Shown: positions 33,023 through 42,985 of the stretch, piece by piece
Layout of the letters: each line of letters begins with the position of its first letter
Numbering within the stretch: the stretch's first letter is position 1
Origin: Anisodus tanguticus
Lineage: Eukaryota > Streptophyta > Magnoliopsida > Solanales > Solanaceae
Assembly: GCA_034509755.1 (NCBI GenBank)
Contig: CM067557.1
Coordinates: 10,826,001-10,890,000, forward strand
Length of the DNA stretch: 64,000 bases
Reading direction: 5' to 3'
Position numbers and translations under genes: made by a program
Notes under the pieces: model-generated
The model's input: only the letters and a program-made list of their open reading frames with translations
What the model was told of the DNA's origin: nothing
The model's database searches: none

Positions 33023-33121
33023 TTAACAACAACAACAACAACAAACCTAGTGTAAGTCAGGGGAGGATAAGATGTACGAAGACCTTATACCTTTGTGGGG
33101 TAGAGAGATTTCCGATAAAAT
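33023..33121 (-). mobile_element. RTE LINE 3' tail
   Basis: ACAACAACAACAACAAACCTAGTGTAAGTCAGGGGAGG and the following ATACCTTTGTGGGGTAGAGAG are the reverse complement of the 3' end seen at 39000-39113 and 58180-58292, with the same trinucleotide tail. It is severely 5'-truncated. Confidence 0.75.
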
Positions 33122-34574
33122 TATGTTCGGTATAAACAATATAATAAGAAAACCAAAATGAAAAAATGAAGTATGAAACAATAGTAAAATTAAAAAGTAT
33201 TTCTCTATTATTTATAACTTGACTTGTGTTTTTGTAAGTGATATGATCCTAAGAAGCTCATGGGCAATTATGAGGGCTAAAATTTGTGATGGAGCTTCAA
33301 GCATGTATTGTCATGACACACATTCCTTGATGACGGAGGTAGAGGCTTTGGAGGCCCTTGAGGGCCCACATAAGAGGGCATACGTCATTTGAATGATCGC
33401 TTGGTGGAAGAGGTTATTTATGAGAGGTCATCTTTGAAATATGCTTCCATCATCCCTAAGAAGACTAAGAAGGTCCTTATTTCATTAAGGGTATTTTTAT
33501 AATAATCACTAGTCTTCTTAGCCTATATACTACACTTGTTATTTCATAGGGTAGATTTTGATGAATGATGAATTGAGATTAATTCTCTTTTTAGCTACTT
33601 TGTAGTGTTAGCTTAGATAGCTAGATTAGTGTTAGATCAGAGTGATAGCACAATTATGGTGGATTTCTTGATTGTCTATTGAACTTGTTCATAATCTTCA
33701 CATGAGTTCACTCACTTATGGGATCATAGGTGCTTTTATCAATTAATCTTTAGAAGGTCTTTGGTTTATTATACCTTTGATTGCCTATTGATTTCTATAC
33801 TTGTGTCGTGCTTTCTATGTTGATTGTTGCTTGATTTCATTGAAGTCTAAGCTTTCATATAGTTTAGGTTGCTTTGAATGTCATTGATTGTATCAATCCT
33901 CTATCTTTTAATTTTGCGTATCGAATCCTAGAGTTTCCCTTTAGGAATCATATCGGTATGTTAGAAATATTGTCTTCTTTAGTTTTAAGTTATTTATCTT
34001 TTGAAGCGTGAAAAAATTATCTTAAAAAAAGTTGAATTGAAGATTGATTGATTAAATTAATGATCCAATAAAATATATGAAAATGTACGTAGTTTATCAT
34101 GAACAGAAGAATAGAATTAAAGAAGAAGGGGCTAGTTGTCCACTTGATATATCATATTAAAGATAGTGATAAAAACCTCAGAAACAGAAGGTTTGTGTAA
34201 TAGTCAGAACTACTACAGGAGAAATAAGTATATGTTTCAAGTTAAATCTCAATGAGGTATATGTAATTCTCCGTACATTTTCTTTCACATTATTATTAGT
34301 AAGTGTGAAAAAATGTAACAAGGCAGCGTGGCTATAAGAGTAGTAAGATTCGAACTTGCACATTACAATTTAAATTGTGACGTAATTTTATCCTATTGAT
34401 CTTTCACATATATTGGAGCTATTTTTTCAATTATAGTATCTTTATTTGAAGACGATTACAATTTAACCAATCCCCGACAAAAAAAAAAACATTAATAATA
34501 TGATATGCGTTCTAGAGGGGTTACAGAAAGCCATGTTACTTCTAAATCTTCATTAATGCGAAGAAGCAACAAGT
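33122..34574. other. Intergenic; possible decayed LTR at about 33230-33990
   Basis: The middle part has a promoter-like CCTATATACTACACTTG box near 33520, followed by a T-rich transcribed-leader-like stretch, and the composition of a plant LTR. No second copy, primer site or gag-pol remains were found, so this could be a solo LTR or unrelated. The rest holds nothing recognised. Confidence 0.3.
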
Positions 34575-34739
34575 TGTCAGAGTGTATATTTCATATATTC
34601 ACAATATACTCTGTAATTAATAATTTAGTGTAATTAATGTAAAATATAGATCTTAATGTCATTAGGACTACAATTGTATACTCTATATATATTGCAATAA
34701 TAGGAGAACTCCAATCAAGGAGATTTACAATATTTAACA
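34575..34739 (+). repeat. Copia-6 5' LTR
   Basis: TGTCAGAGTGTATATTTC ... ATATTTAACA; aligns with 37725-37890, sharing GGACTACAATTGTATACTCTATATATATTGCA. Confidence 0.9.
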
Positions 34740-34753
34740 TGGTATCAAGAGCC
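34740..34753 (+). promoter_or_regulatory. Copia-6 primer-binding site
   Basis: TGGTATCAAGAGCC directly after the LTR; equals the initiator-Met site with one extra A. Confidence 0.85.
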
Positions 34754-34784
34754 AAAAATCCCTCCCTACCCTAACCCTAGTTTC

Positions 34785-35290
34785 GGCCGCCGTATACCTC
34801 TCCTCCGCCTCCCCTTTTCCAGCGATATTCAGCCGTATACAACCCTGTATACCACCGCCTCTTCTTGATATACAACAAGTATACCCTGCTTCTACGTGAT
34901 ATACAAGCCTATTCTCTCAAAACCTACATGTATACCTCATATATCCCATGATATACATCCCCCATCCCTCACCTTCTTCTAAAACTGAACCTGTATACCA
35001 CTAATATACAGGCGATATACAAAAACCCGAGACACATATCACCCCACTCAGATCTGTATACCACTGATATACGACATCCCCCTATTTTCGTCTTCTCTTC
35101 CGAGCCAACTCCCACCAGAAACAGCCGATATACACACTGTATACGGCAGATATACACTGCCTATCATCATATATTACTCATATACAGTGATATACAACAC
35201 GTATACAATGATTTACAGCCCTCTTACCTTGTATTTCTCTCCAGCAGGTCGTATACAGCTGATATACAGCAGTTCTACACCCTCGTTCTC
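34785..35290 (+). repeat. GTATAC/GATATAC-rich leader of Copia-6
   Basis: About twenty GTATAC or (G/A/C)ATATAC words are scattered through 500 bases, often in pairs such as CTGTATACCACTGATATAC. Spacing is irregular, so this is a motif cluster rather than a tandem array. The region precedes the protease and may be a non-coding leader or a degenerate gag start. Confidence 0.8.
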
Positions 35291-35729
35291 TCTTGAATTT
35301 CTGATATCCTCATGGCGTCACCCGCGGCCCACATAGATTCCCACGCATCATCTTCCTCAACACTCAGCGTCATAAATTATCAGCCATAGGCCCAGTACCC
35401 GACTTAATGGGCCAACCCACGTCCTTGGCAATAGTTTGGGCACTGGGTCCAGTCAACCAGTCCCCGTTCCAGGACAGGCCCAGCAGCAACAGTGGGCACT
35501 GCTAAGGCCCACTGCCCAGCGGCCCAGCTCCACCATGCCACTGTCCAGCCACCAGGCCCACTACACACGGCCCAACCGGCGATGGCATGGGCACGCGCCA
35601 AGGCCCACTGCCCAACGGCCCACCACATTATCGAAGCCCACTGCCTAGCGGCACAACACCACCGGGACACTGTCTAGCCATCAGGCCCACTACACAGCGG
35701 CCCACCAGCAGCACGATGATATGTGCTAT
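35291..35729 (+). pseudogene. Copia-6 gag-region, Pro/His-rich low-complexity segment
   Basis: Repeats of GGCCCACTGCCCAGCGGCCCA-like words translate to Gly/Pro/His-rich text and lead directly into the protease DTG. A related CTGCCC/CCCCAC-rich segment recurs before RT at 37070-37310. No capsid domain remains. Confidence 0.55.
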
Positions 35730-36613
35730 ATGGATACGGGCGTCACGTCTCACTTCACCAATAATTCTAGTAATCTTCCTCAACTGTGAAATTTAAATTC
35801 TCCTCAATTTATTATGATCGGAAATGGTTATCGCATTCCAAATCAAGGGTTTTACCACACACTAACTCCACCACCGCATCCCCACTTCTCCCTTAAAAAT
35901 GTCCTATATGACCCTAACATTATCAAGAACCTAATCTCTGTTAGAAAATTTGTCACTGATAATTCTGTATCCATTGATTTTGACCCGTTTGGTTTTTCTC
36001 TAAAGGACCTACGTACGGGAGACTTCTTACGAGATGTAATAGTGTGGGGGACCTCTATCCTTTCCTATCCACGTCCACTACCCATGTCACTCCATCCATT
36101 GCTTTAGCTGCAATATCTCCATCAACGTGGCATGGTAGACTTGGTTATCCGGGAGCTCATGTTTTTTATTCTCTTAGAAATCGCAATTTAATCCAATGTA
36201 ATAAAGGGAAACTTTCTCATTGTTGCTTCTCTTGTCATCTAGGGAAACATGTTAGACTTCCATTTACGTCTTCTTTAAGTATTACTTTCTCTCCCTTTGA
36301 TATCATTCATGCGGATTTATGGACATCTCCTGTAACTAGCAACCTAGGTCATAAATATTATTTGATATTTTTGGATGACTTTTCTCACTTCCTTTGGGTC
36401 TATCCGCTTAAACTTAAGTCTCAAGTTTACTCCAAATTTGTTGAATTTCGTACATTGGTTAAAACGCAATTTGAAAAAGACATCAAAATGTTTCAATGTG
36501 ATAATTATCGTGAGTTCAATAACTCCATTTTTCATAATTTTTGTGCAGCTAATGGCATGTTTTTCATTTCTCTTGCCCCCATACTTCCCCTTAAAACGGT
36601 AAAGCCGAAATAA
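35730..36613 (+). pseudogene. Copia-6 protease and integrase
   Basis: The protease motif reads DTGVTSHFTNNSSNL (about 35735-35780), with the catalytic DTG intact. The GAG-pre/integrase zinc region shows WHGRLGYPGAH ... CCFSCHLGKH, and the core has IIHADLWTSP, FLDDFSHFLWVYPL and QCDNYREFNN (the usual QCDNGREF with Gly to Tyr). A frameshift near 36050-36100 separates the protease side from the integrase frame, and the reading ends in stops at 36611. Confidence 0.88.
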
Positions 36614-37300
36614 TTCTCTACACCATTAACAATATGATTCGTACCCTTCTTTTTCATGCGTCTCCCCCCTACCTTTTGGGTATATGCATTAAAAAGGGTA
36701 GAACACATTCTTAATATCTTACCTACCCGTACGATAAAAAATAGGACACCCACCGAAATTCTCTACCCGTCGGATCCCTTTCTATGATCAACTTTAAATT
36801 TTCGATTGTCTTTGTTACCCAAATCTTACCTCCACGGTCCCTCACAAATTAGCACCTCACTCCAATTCGTGCGTCTTCTTAGGTTTCCCGTCAAACCATA
36901 GGGGTACTTGTGCTATGAGTTATCCACAGACAAAATCTTAATCTCACGCCATATCACAATTGTTAAGTATGTTTTCCCGTTTGACAACATCCAAAAATTT
37001 CGAGTAACTGATTACGGTTTCCTTAATGACTCGGACACATCCCCTCTACTTCAAAATGCATTACAAAATCCGCACCCTTAGGCCGTCCCGTCGACTCTAC
37101 CCCATTGCCCGATCCTTGCCCAGCTATTGCCCAAAATTACACCCGGCATACTGCCCCAACCCACGACCCGAAACACTGCCCCACCCCACTGCCCAGACCA
37201 TACCTGTTACCTTGCCCAGCCCCACTGCCCGTCACCACTGCCCAGTCCTGACCCTACTGCCTAGTCCAGTCCATTACCTCCCAGCCCCTCTACCCCACCC
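36614..37300 (+). pseudogene. Copia-6 integrase C-terminus and Pro-rich linker, many stops
   Basis: Degenerate copia sequence (words reading LYPSDPFL, RTHPLYFKMHYKI) followed by a Pro-rich linker at 37070-37300. No continuous frame. Confidence 0.65.
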
Positions 37301-37724
37301 GTGATCGTCCCCACTCACAGCATGGAAACTCGTGCTCAACACGGGATTTCCAAACCAAAAGTTCACTTTAACCTATCCACTCAAACCATTTCACCCATTC
37401 CGAAAAACAAAATATTAGCCAAACTTGACCCAAATTGGAATGCGGCCATGCGTGAGGAGTTTAATGCATTAACCAATCGGCACACTCTGGATCTTGTTCA
37501 GAAACCAGAATGGGTGAATATGATTCGTTGTATGTGGCTTTATCGTCACAAATTCTGATATAGTGGAGAGCTTGAACGCCATAAGGCAAGACTTGTGGCT
37601 AATGGTACTAGTCAGCAGGAGGGAGTTGATGTGGTGAGATGTTTAGTCTGGTGGTCAAACCAGCCACCATTCGCACTGTGTTGAGCATAGCTATGGGGAA
37701 AAATTGGTTGATTCACTGAGGTGG
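37301..37724 (+). pseudogene. Copia-6 reverse transcriptase, N-terminal fragment
   Basis: METRAQHGISKPK at 37321, then LDPNWNAAMREEFNALTNRHTLDLV and, after a stop at 37556, ERHKARLVANGTSQQEGVDV. This is the conserved beginning of copia RT. A large deletion then joins to the segment before the 3' LTR, with a polypurine GAGGTGG at 37718-37724. Confidence 0.85.
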
Positions 37725-37890
37725 TGTGATAGTGAATATATTCCATATATTCACAATATATTCTGTAATTAATAGTTTAATGTAATTAATGTAAAATAGA
37801 GATTTTAATTTCATAGGACTACAATTGTATACTCTATATATATTGCATTAATAGAAAAACTTCAATTAAGGAGATTTACACTATTCAACA
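37725..37890 (+). repeat. Copia-6 3' LTR
   Basis: TGTGATAGTGAATATATTCC ... CTATTCAACA, about 166 bases, partner of 34575-34739. Confidence 0.88.
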
Positions 37891-38854
37891 GCCTACTAGC
37901 TAGGATATCTAGATGTGGTATGTTATTTAATGGTGCAATTGACTAGTAAATGGTAGCACTAATTAAGGGTGTAGTATGATAATTTTGCAATGGAAAATAG
38001 AAATTAAAAGGGAAAATTTCATTCAGATGAATCAGCAAAGAAAAAAGCGGGTCAACAACATCAACATGTATATCTGAGAACGTTGGAAATATTATTTGGG
38101 TCGGGTCTATTCATAAAGGGTGCTAATTAGTTTGTTTGCTCATTACTTTGTCCTCCTCCTAAACACTAACCTATAATGTATAAATACACCATTATAAGTG
38201 TTGGAAGAACGACGATTATCCATCATACGAAGGCAGGTAGGATTTACACATAAGATCTATCTCATCAAAAAGGATATTTAAGTTGTGGACAAAGGAATGC
38301 ATCAGCTTCGTGTAGATCTCCGACAACCGATAACACGAATCGTGGTTACTGCAGATCCACTTCTATTGAGGAGAAATTAAACATGTAAGTCTTCTAATTA
38401 GTATTTAACGATATAAGTACTAGAGAGAATGTCCTCGAGCTCTACATAAGAAAAGTTATCTATCTTTTAGTTTACTTTAAGAACGTAACTTACAAAGATC
38501 AGATTAAACTAAACATGCACATACACTGCTATCGATTGTATATCTTGAACATAATCTACACAAAAACTACAGAACTAGAGTAATAAAGTATAACATTATT
38601 TCCAAACTGTCATAATCATTAACCAAAGTACATCAGTAAAAGTATGCATCTCAACAAAGAAAACAAAGGAAATAAGATTCAATCAAATATAAAAATCATA
38701 AAAAAATTGATAGATTTACTAAGAAAATAAGGGAAAATAGAAAAGAAAGAACCAAATATGAAAAATTACAAAGTTATTTGGAAACACCAAGACAACACGT
38801 AGGAAGGTAGAAATATGCTAAGAATATATATATATAATTAAATATAAATATTTC
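37891..38854. other. Intergenic, no gene seen
   Basis: AT-rich; contains a TATAAATAC word at about 38179 but no linked open frame. Confidence 0.45.
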
Positions 38855-39113
38855 GGAATGCTCTATCATGTTTTATTCGCTTTTGATACTACCATTTTCA
38901 TACTGCTTTAAAAAAATAATCTAATCGGGTCTGACCATTTCTTTTGCTTTGCTTTTGCTTTTGCTTTTGCTTTGCTTGTGCTTATGCTATGTCTTGAGCC
39001 GAGGGTCTCTCGGAAACAGCCGCTCTACCTATCAAGGTAGAGGTAAGGTCTGCGTACACTCTACTCTCTCGAGACTCACGTTGTGGAATTTCATTAGGTA
39101 TGTTGTTATTGAT
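38855..39113 (+). mobile_element. RTE LINE 3' end
   Basis: GGAATGCTCTATCATGTTTTATTCGC, TGCTTTTGCTTTTGCTTTGCTTGTGCTTATGCT, GTCTTGAGCCGAGGGTCTC and GTAGAGGTAAGGTCTGCGTACACTCTA match the 3' ends at 58100-58292 and 59935-60151. It ends in GTTGTTATTGAT. Truncated 5'; a (TTTTGC)n expansion lies at 38950-38973. Confidence 0.85.
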
Positions 39114-39296
39114 ATAAATACAAAAGCTCATAAGAAGTAATAGCATATATGAGGAAATAGGAAAAATAGAAAGAGAAAAAAGAAGCAAAATATGAGAAAT
39201 TACAAAGTTATTTGAAAACACCCAGAAACACGTAGGAGAAAAATGATAAGAAAATAAATAGAAGAAAAAGAGCACAAAAAGAATAACATATATATG

Positions 39297-39540
39297 CTGC
39301 TTATGTGATGCTAGTGTCCTGGAAACACAGTCTCATCTGTTTGCTGATTGTGGGTGGATAACAAAAATAAGGAATGCTCTGAGTTGCTGATCTGGAATAC
39401 GGTTGGTGCAAGCTGATGCTGTCCATAGTTTGAAATGGATTCAACAGGAGGAAATAATGGAGACAGTTCAACAAGGAAATTGTAGCTGCTATGATCTATT
39501 AGGCATTGGCAGGCAAGGAATTCAAAATTGCTTAAGAATA
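39297..39540 (+). pseudogene. zf-RVT (LINE-1 type RT zinc-binding) relic
   Basis: Plus strand reads LCDASVLETQSHLFADCGW, matching the C..C..ETxxHLF..C pattern of the zinc-binding domain at the end of plant L1-type reverse transcriptases. It is followed by sequence reading WIQQEEIMETVQ. A stop follows shortly. This is a different non-LTR class from the RTE elements here. Confidence 0.55.
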
Positions 39541-39977
39541 CAAATATAAATATAAAATTTATAATACCTATCGAGAATATAATTAAATATTAAAAATATA
39601 TTTTGTTTAAAAGCTTAAACTTTTAGATAAAATAGTCACTACTATTCAGTAGATCAAAGAAGGTTAGAAAACGCCCAAACAGAAATTTTGTTATTAGTCG
39701 GATAGATGTGATTATTGCTTGAGGTCTAGCAGCTGCAACATCCTTCCTAGAAGGTGGTTGAGACACTGGATGCTTCTCTATTTTCGTTGGTACCGTAACA
39801 TTTCACAGTATATTATAAAAAGGAAAAAAAAGTAACACATATTTAAAGATAAAAATAGAAGAACATTTCAAAAGTCCCTGTATAATTACATCATTATCAA
39901 TTCTCACATTCTCCTCAAAATGAAAAAGAATAAATAAAACCCCCTCAATTACTCTCAAGTGCACGTGAAGTAAATAA
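39541..39977. other. Intergenic, no gene seen
   Basis: AT-rich spacer without recognised features. Confidence 0.45.
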
Positions 39978-40250
39978 TACTCCCACCGTCCCATATTAAT
40001 TGACCACATTATTAAAAATATTTATCTCAAATTACTTGACCATTTTAAAAAATAAGATATAATTAATTAAGTTTTTCTACTTTATTCTTAACATTAATTG
40101 TTCTTTAAAATAATCAATATTGATTAAAGTACAATTAATTAGGAAAAAATAAAAGTAACATAATAAAAATATCATTCTTATTTATAATTTTGTAAGAGCG
40201 TGTAAAACAAAAAATAATCAATTAATATGAAACGGAAAAGTAATTTGATA
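39978..40250. repeat. Stowaway-like MITE
   Basis: Left end CTCCCACCGTCCCATATTAATTGACCA and right end TCAATTAATATGAAACGGAAAAG are inverted repeats, with TA at the flanks, typical of Tc1/mariner-derived Stowaway elements. Confidence 0.8.
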
Positions 40251-40892
40251 AGATAAATCGCTAAATTTGTATAATTACATTAGTTTTACCAACAATTCAC
40301 TTACCGTTTGATGTTGTCGCATAGGATGCGCGGTTGTTACAAATCTGGCATTTAAGGAGCACAGTGCACGCGTTACTGTCTTTCTTTACTTTTGTTAAGG
40401 AGTTGTGGGGGACCACCAACTCTGCAAATGTCATGCCACATCAGCATGATCTCTATAGAATTAGTCAACTAATACGCGCTTCCACGCGCTCGAGTGTGAA
40501 ATGTTTAAAGTCCTCGAGCCGTCTATAGATTGATACAAAAGTCAAAGTCAATTCTCAACTTCACTTGTTACGGCAAAAATTGAAAGAAAGGAGCGCACAT
40601 AGAAAAGCAGATAAAATAGCAGCGTTAAACATTAAGTTATTTTTTATTTGACATGATAAATCATTGATATGAGCATTTAACTTGTTCAAACTTTTTGCAC
40701 CAAGAAGTTGATGAAAAGAAATACCCCACATCGGACATAGATGAGGTTCCTAAATTCCTTATATGATTTCATAATTCTCCTTCATTTGAGCTAGTTTTTT
40801 TTATTGAGTTTCAAAGTCTATTATATGATAATTGGGGTTTAAAAAACTAAAACTAATCCAAACTCATTTTATCTAACAAATCAAATTACTCC
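40251..40892. other. WRKY upstream spacer
   Basis: No gene seen. Two adjoining W-box cores on the minus strand (AGTCAAAGTCAA at 40540-40551) are present. Confidence 0.5.
40722..40766 (+). promoter_or_regulatory. USE/TATA-like pair resembling plant snRNA promoters
   Basis: ACCCCACATCGG at 40723-40735 resembles the plant snRNA upstream element (RTCCCACATCG), and CTTATATG lies about 33 bases downstream, near the usual spacing. No U1-U6 or other known snRNA start follows, so this may be chance or an snRNA pseudogene promoter. Confidence 0.3.
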
Positions 40893-41100
40893 TCAGTCTT
40901 AAAAAAAGTGTCATAGTTTGACTTAGCATGAAATTTAAGAAATAAAGAAAAACTTTTAAAATGTGTGGTCCAAAATAAACCTTAGATATTTATGTGACTG
41001 TAAATCATCTCATAAAATTAAATTATTTTTAAATATAAAAATATATCAATCCTTTTTAGATAAACTAATAAAGAAAGTAGAATATTTTTTTTGAGATAAG
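40893..41100 (+). repeat. MITE (Stowaway-like, TTGACTT family), copy 1
   Basis: CTCAGTCTTAAAAAAAGTGTCATAGTTTGACTTAGCATG ... TTAGATAAACTAATAAAGAAAGTA aligns with 41980-42196 over its length and in the same orientation. It carries a W-box TTGACT at 40918-40923. Confidence 0.75.
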
Positions 41101-41979
41101 GCGAGTAATAGTAATAAAACCAAAAATTTAAACACACAATACTACTTTTAGATCACTGCACGCGCAGGAAACGAGAGTACAATATATTCTTACCATCAAC
41201 TTTTGGCAGTGTCCAAATGAATTGCCCCTCGTTTCCCTTTCTATAATTTTGTTATTCTCGTCGGTAAATCCCATTTATCGAGCCCCCAAAGTTAACTCAC
41301 TCACGGGTCGCGATGAGAAAAGAGAGTGGGTGTAAACACGAGCCTCGTGCAAAGCACCGCATCACATAGATACCCCACGCATTTGACAATAATCTTTAGT
41401 CAACCCCCACCCCACTACCAGATAAAAGACCATGGGTTGTAGTATTATTTCGAATTTATGTTTATTTGATTACACTTTGAAATTTACTTATTTTAATATG
41501 TTATTATTTAAAATATTTTTTAAAAGTATAGATTAAATGTTTTGTAATTTGATTAATTAACTAAAAAATACTTTTTAAAATATTAAAGAAGTATTTGTGT
41601 TTAACTAATATTTCAAAAAGTACTTTGGGGCAATTTCTTTTTTCACCAATCTACTACATATTTTTTTTCATTATAGTCGTTATATATTACGAGCCTTTTA
41701 TGAATACTGAATTTTATAATGAAATAGAAAGAAAAAAGTGTAGAAATCTAATTGATATCCTTTAAGTCTGTTAGGTATGATGCAATGCTCGGAGTTAGAG
41801 CGCTAACATCGAACATTAAAAATTGTTTCAAGGGAATGCCCAGGGTACAAACTATCTTCGCCGACGGGAGCTCTCAAGACAGAGTATAAACAAGAGCTCT
41901 CAAAGGACAAAGTACAAAGTACAAATTTTTTCCAAGAAATGAAATACATTCTCCAGAGAGAATATACAGTAAAAGACTA
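41101..41979. other. WRKY upstream spacer
   Basis: No gene seen. A W-box on the minus strand lies at 41398-41403 (AGTCAA). The GC-richer part at 41260-41420 may be regulatory. Confidence 0.45.
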
Positions 41980-42196
41980 CATATATCCGTCCCAAAAAAA
42001 TTGACATAGTTTGACTTGACACACAATTTAAAAAATAAAGGAAGTCTTTTGAAATGTATAATCCAAAACAAATTTTAGATATTTATGTGACTATAAATTA
42101 TCTTATAAAATTAAACTATTTATAAATATAGAAAGATATAAATCTTTTTGGGACAAACTAATAAAGAAAATAAGCTAATCTTTTTGGGTCGAATGT
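41980..42196 (+). repeat. MITE (same family), copy 2
   Basis: ATCCGTCCCAAAAAAATTGACATAGTTTGACTTGACACAC ... CTTTTTGGGACAAACTAATAAAGAAAATA, with terminal CCGTCCCAAAAA and TTTTTGGGAC inverted repeats. It carries TTGACTTGAC at 42011-42020 (a W-box plus a TTGAC core). Confidence 0.82.
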
Positions 42197-42611
42197 AGCA
42201 GTAGACTTGACCTGAATTGAATGCTTTGAAGCTTGTCCTTGTTCCTATGTATAGTTGTTCGGATGCTTGGTGTTCAAGGTTGACTTGTAGGTCTCGATTA
42301 GTCTTATGAACTGATTCAACTGTTCGGATTGAAGGTTGTTGAGGGAGTTAGTTAAACGTACTGTCTATCCCTCAAGATTTGATCAAAGTTACGCAGGTTA
42401 GCAGCGTTGTTTGTTGGGCAGATGCTCAGCCTGCAAGGGCTGAATATGCGGGTTATGGATTGTGCTTCCTTTGATCAGGAGTCATAGATTTTGGTGCGGC
42501 TAAATGATGAATAAATTTATGCTTGGTCTTTCAATCGTCTAGTCATTCTACGAGGATTGTCTTCAGATATCAATCTGAAGTCCGCACATTCGAGATACGT
42601 TTCAGGCGTGT

Positions 42612-42985
42612 ATAACTTTTGACCACCACAGTAACTTCTAATTAAAAGTATAATAAAAATAATAAATGGAGACAATTAAGAAGAATATCATTAAATAAAA
42701 AAATATTACTCAACGTAGGTGTATAAAAGGGAGTGTAAGGTAAAAAGGAGTGACAAATACAGCAAATGCAAATGCAAATGCAATTACATATTTTTAAAAA
42801 AGAACCAGCCAAACGAGACACGCCTACTCTCTCTCTATATAAATATTTATTGTATCCCACTCATTTACACCTCTCCTCTCAAATCATTTTCCATTCCCCT
42901 ACATCCACCTCAAAAAAGTCAGCGCCTTCTTTTGTCTTCTTCTTCTCTCTAGAAAAAGTCAAGGATAAAGCAAGAGCAACAGAAT
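42612..42985 (+). promoter_or_regulatory. WRKY core promoter and 5' UTR
   Basis: A W-box TTGACC lies at 42619-42624. A (GCAAAT)3 run is at 42762-42780. A CT-rich stretch leads into a consensus TATA box TATATAAATA at 42836-42845, predicting transcription from about 42870. The remaining 115 bases to the ATG form a CT-rich, ATG-free leader, apart from AATATG at the start codon context itself. Confidence 0.7.

Larger units (their letters stand above)
34575..37890 (+). mobile_element. Ty1/copia 'Copia-6', short LTRs, internally deleted
   Basis: Two LTRs of about 165 bases (34575-34739, 37725-37890) flank an initiator-Met-type primer site, a repetitive leader, fragments of protease, integrase and the beginning of RT. 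The RT core and RNase H are missing. No matching 5-bp target duplication was found (CAAGT versus GCCTA), consistent with age or recombination. Confidence 0.88.

Noticed and set aside
35404..35796. Several overlapping Pro/Ala/Trp-rich frames on both strands
   Set aside because: They are all readings of the GGCCCACTGCCCAG low-complexity tract in Copia-6.
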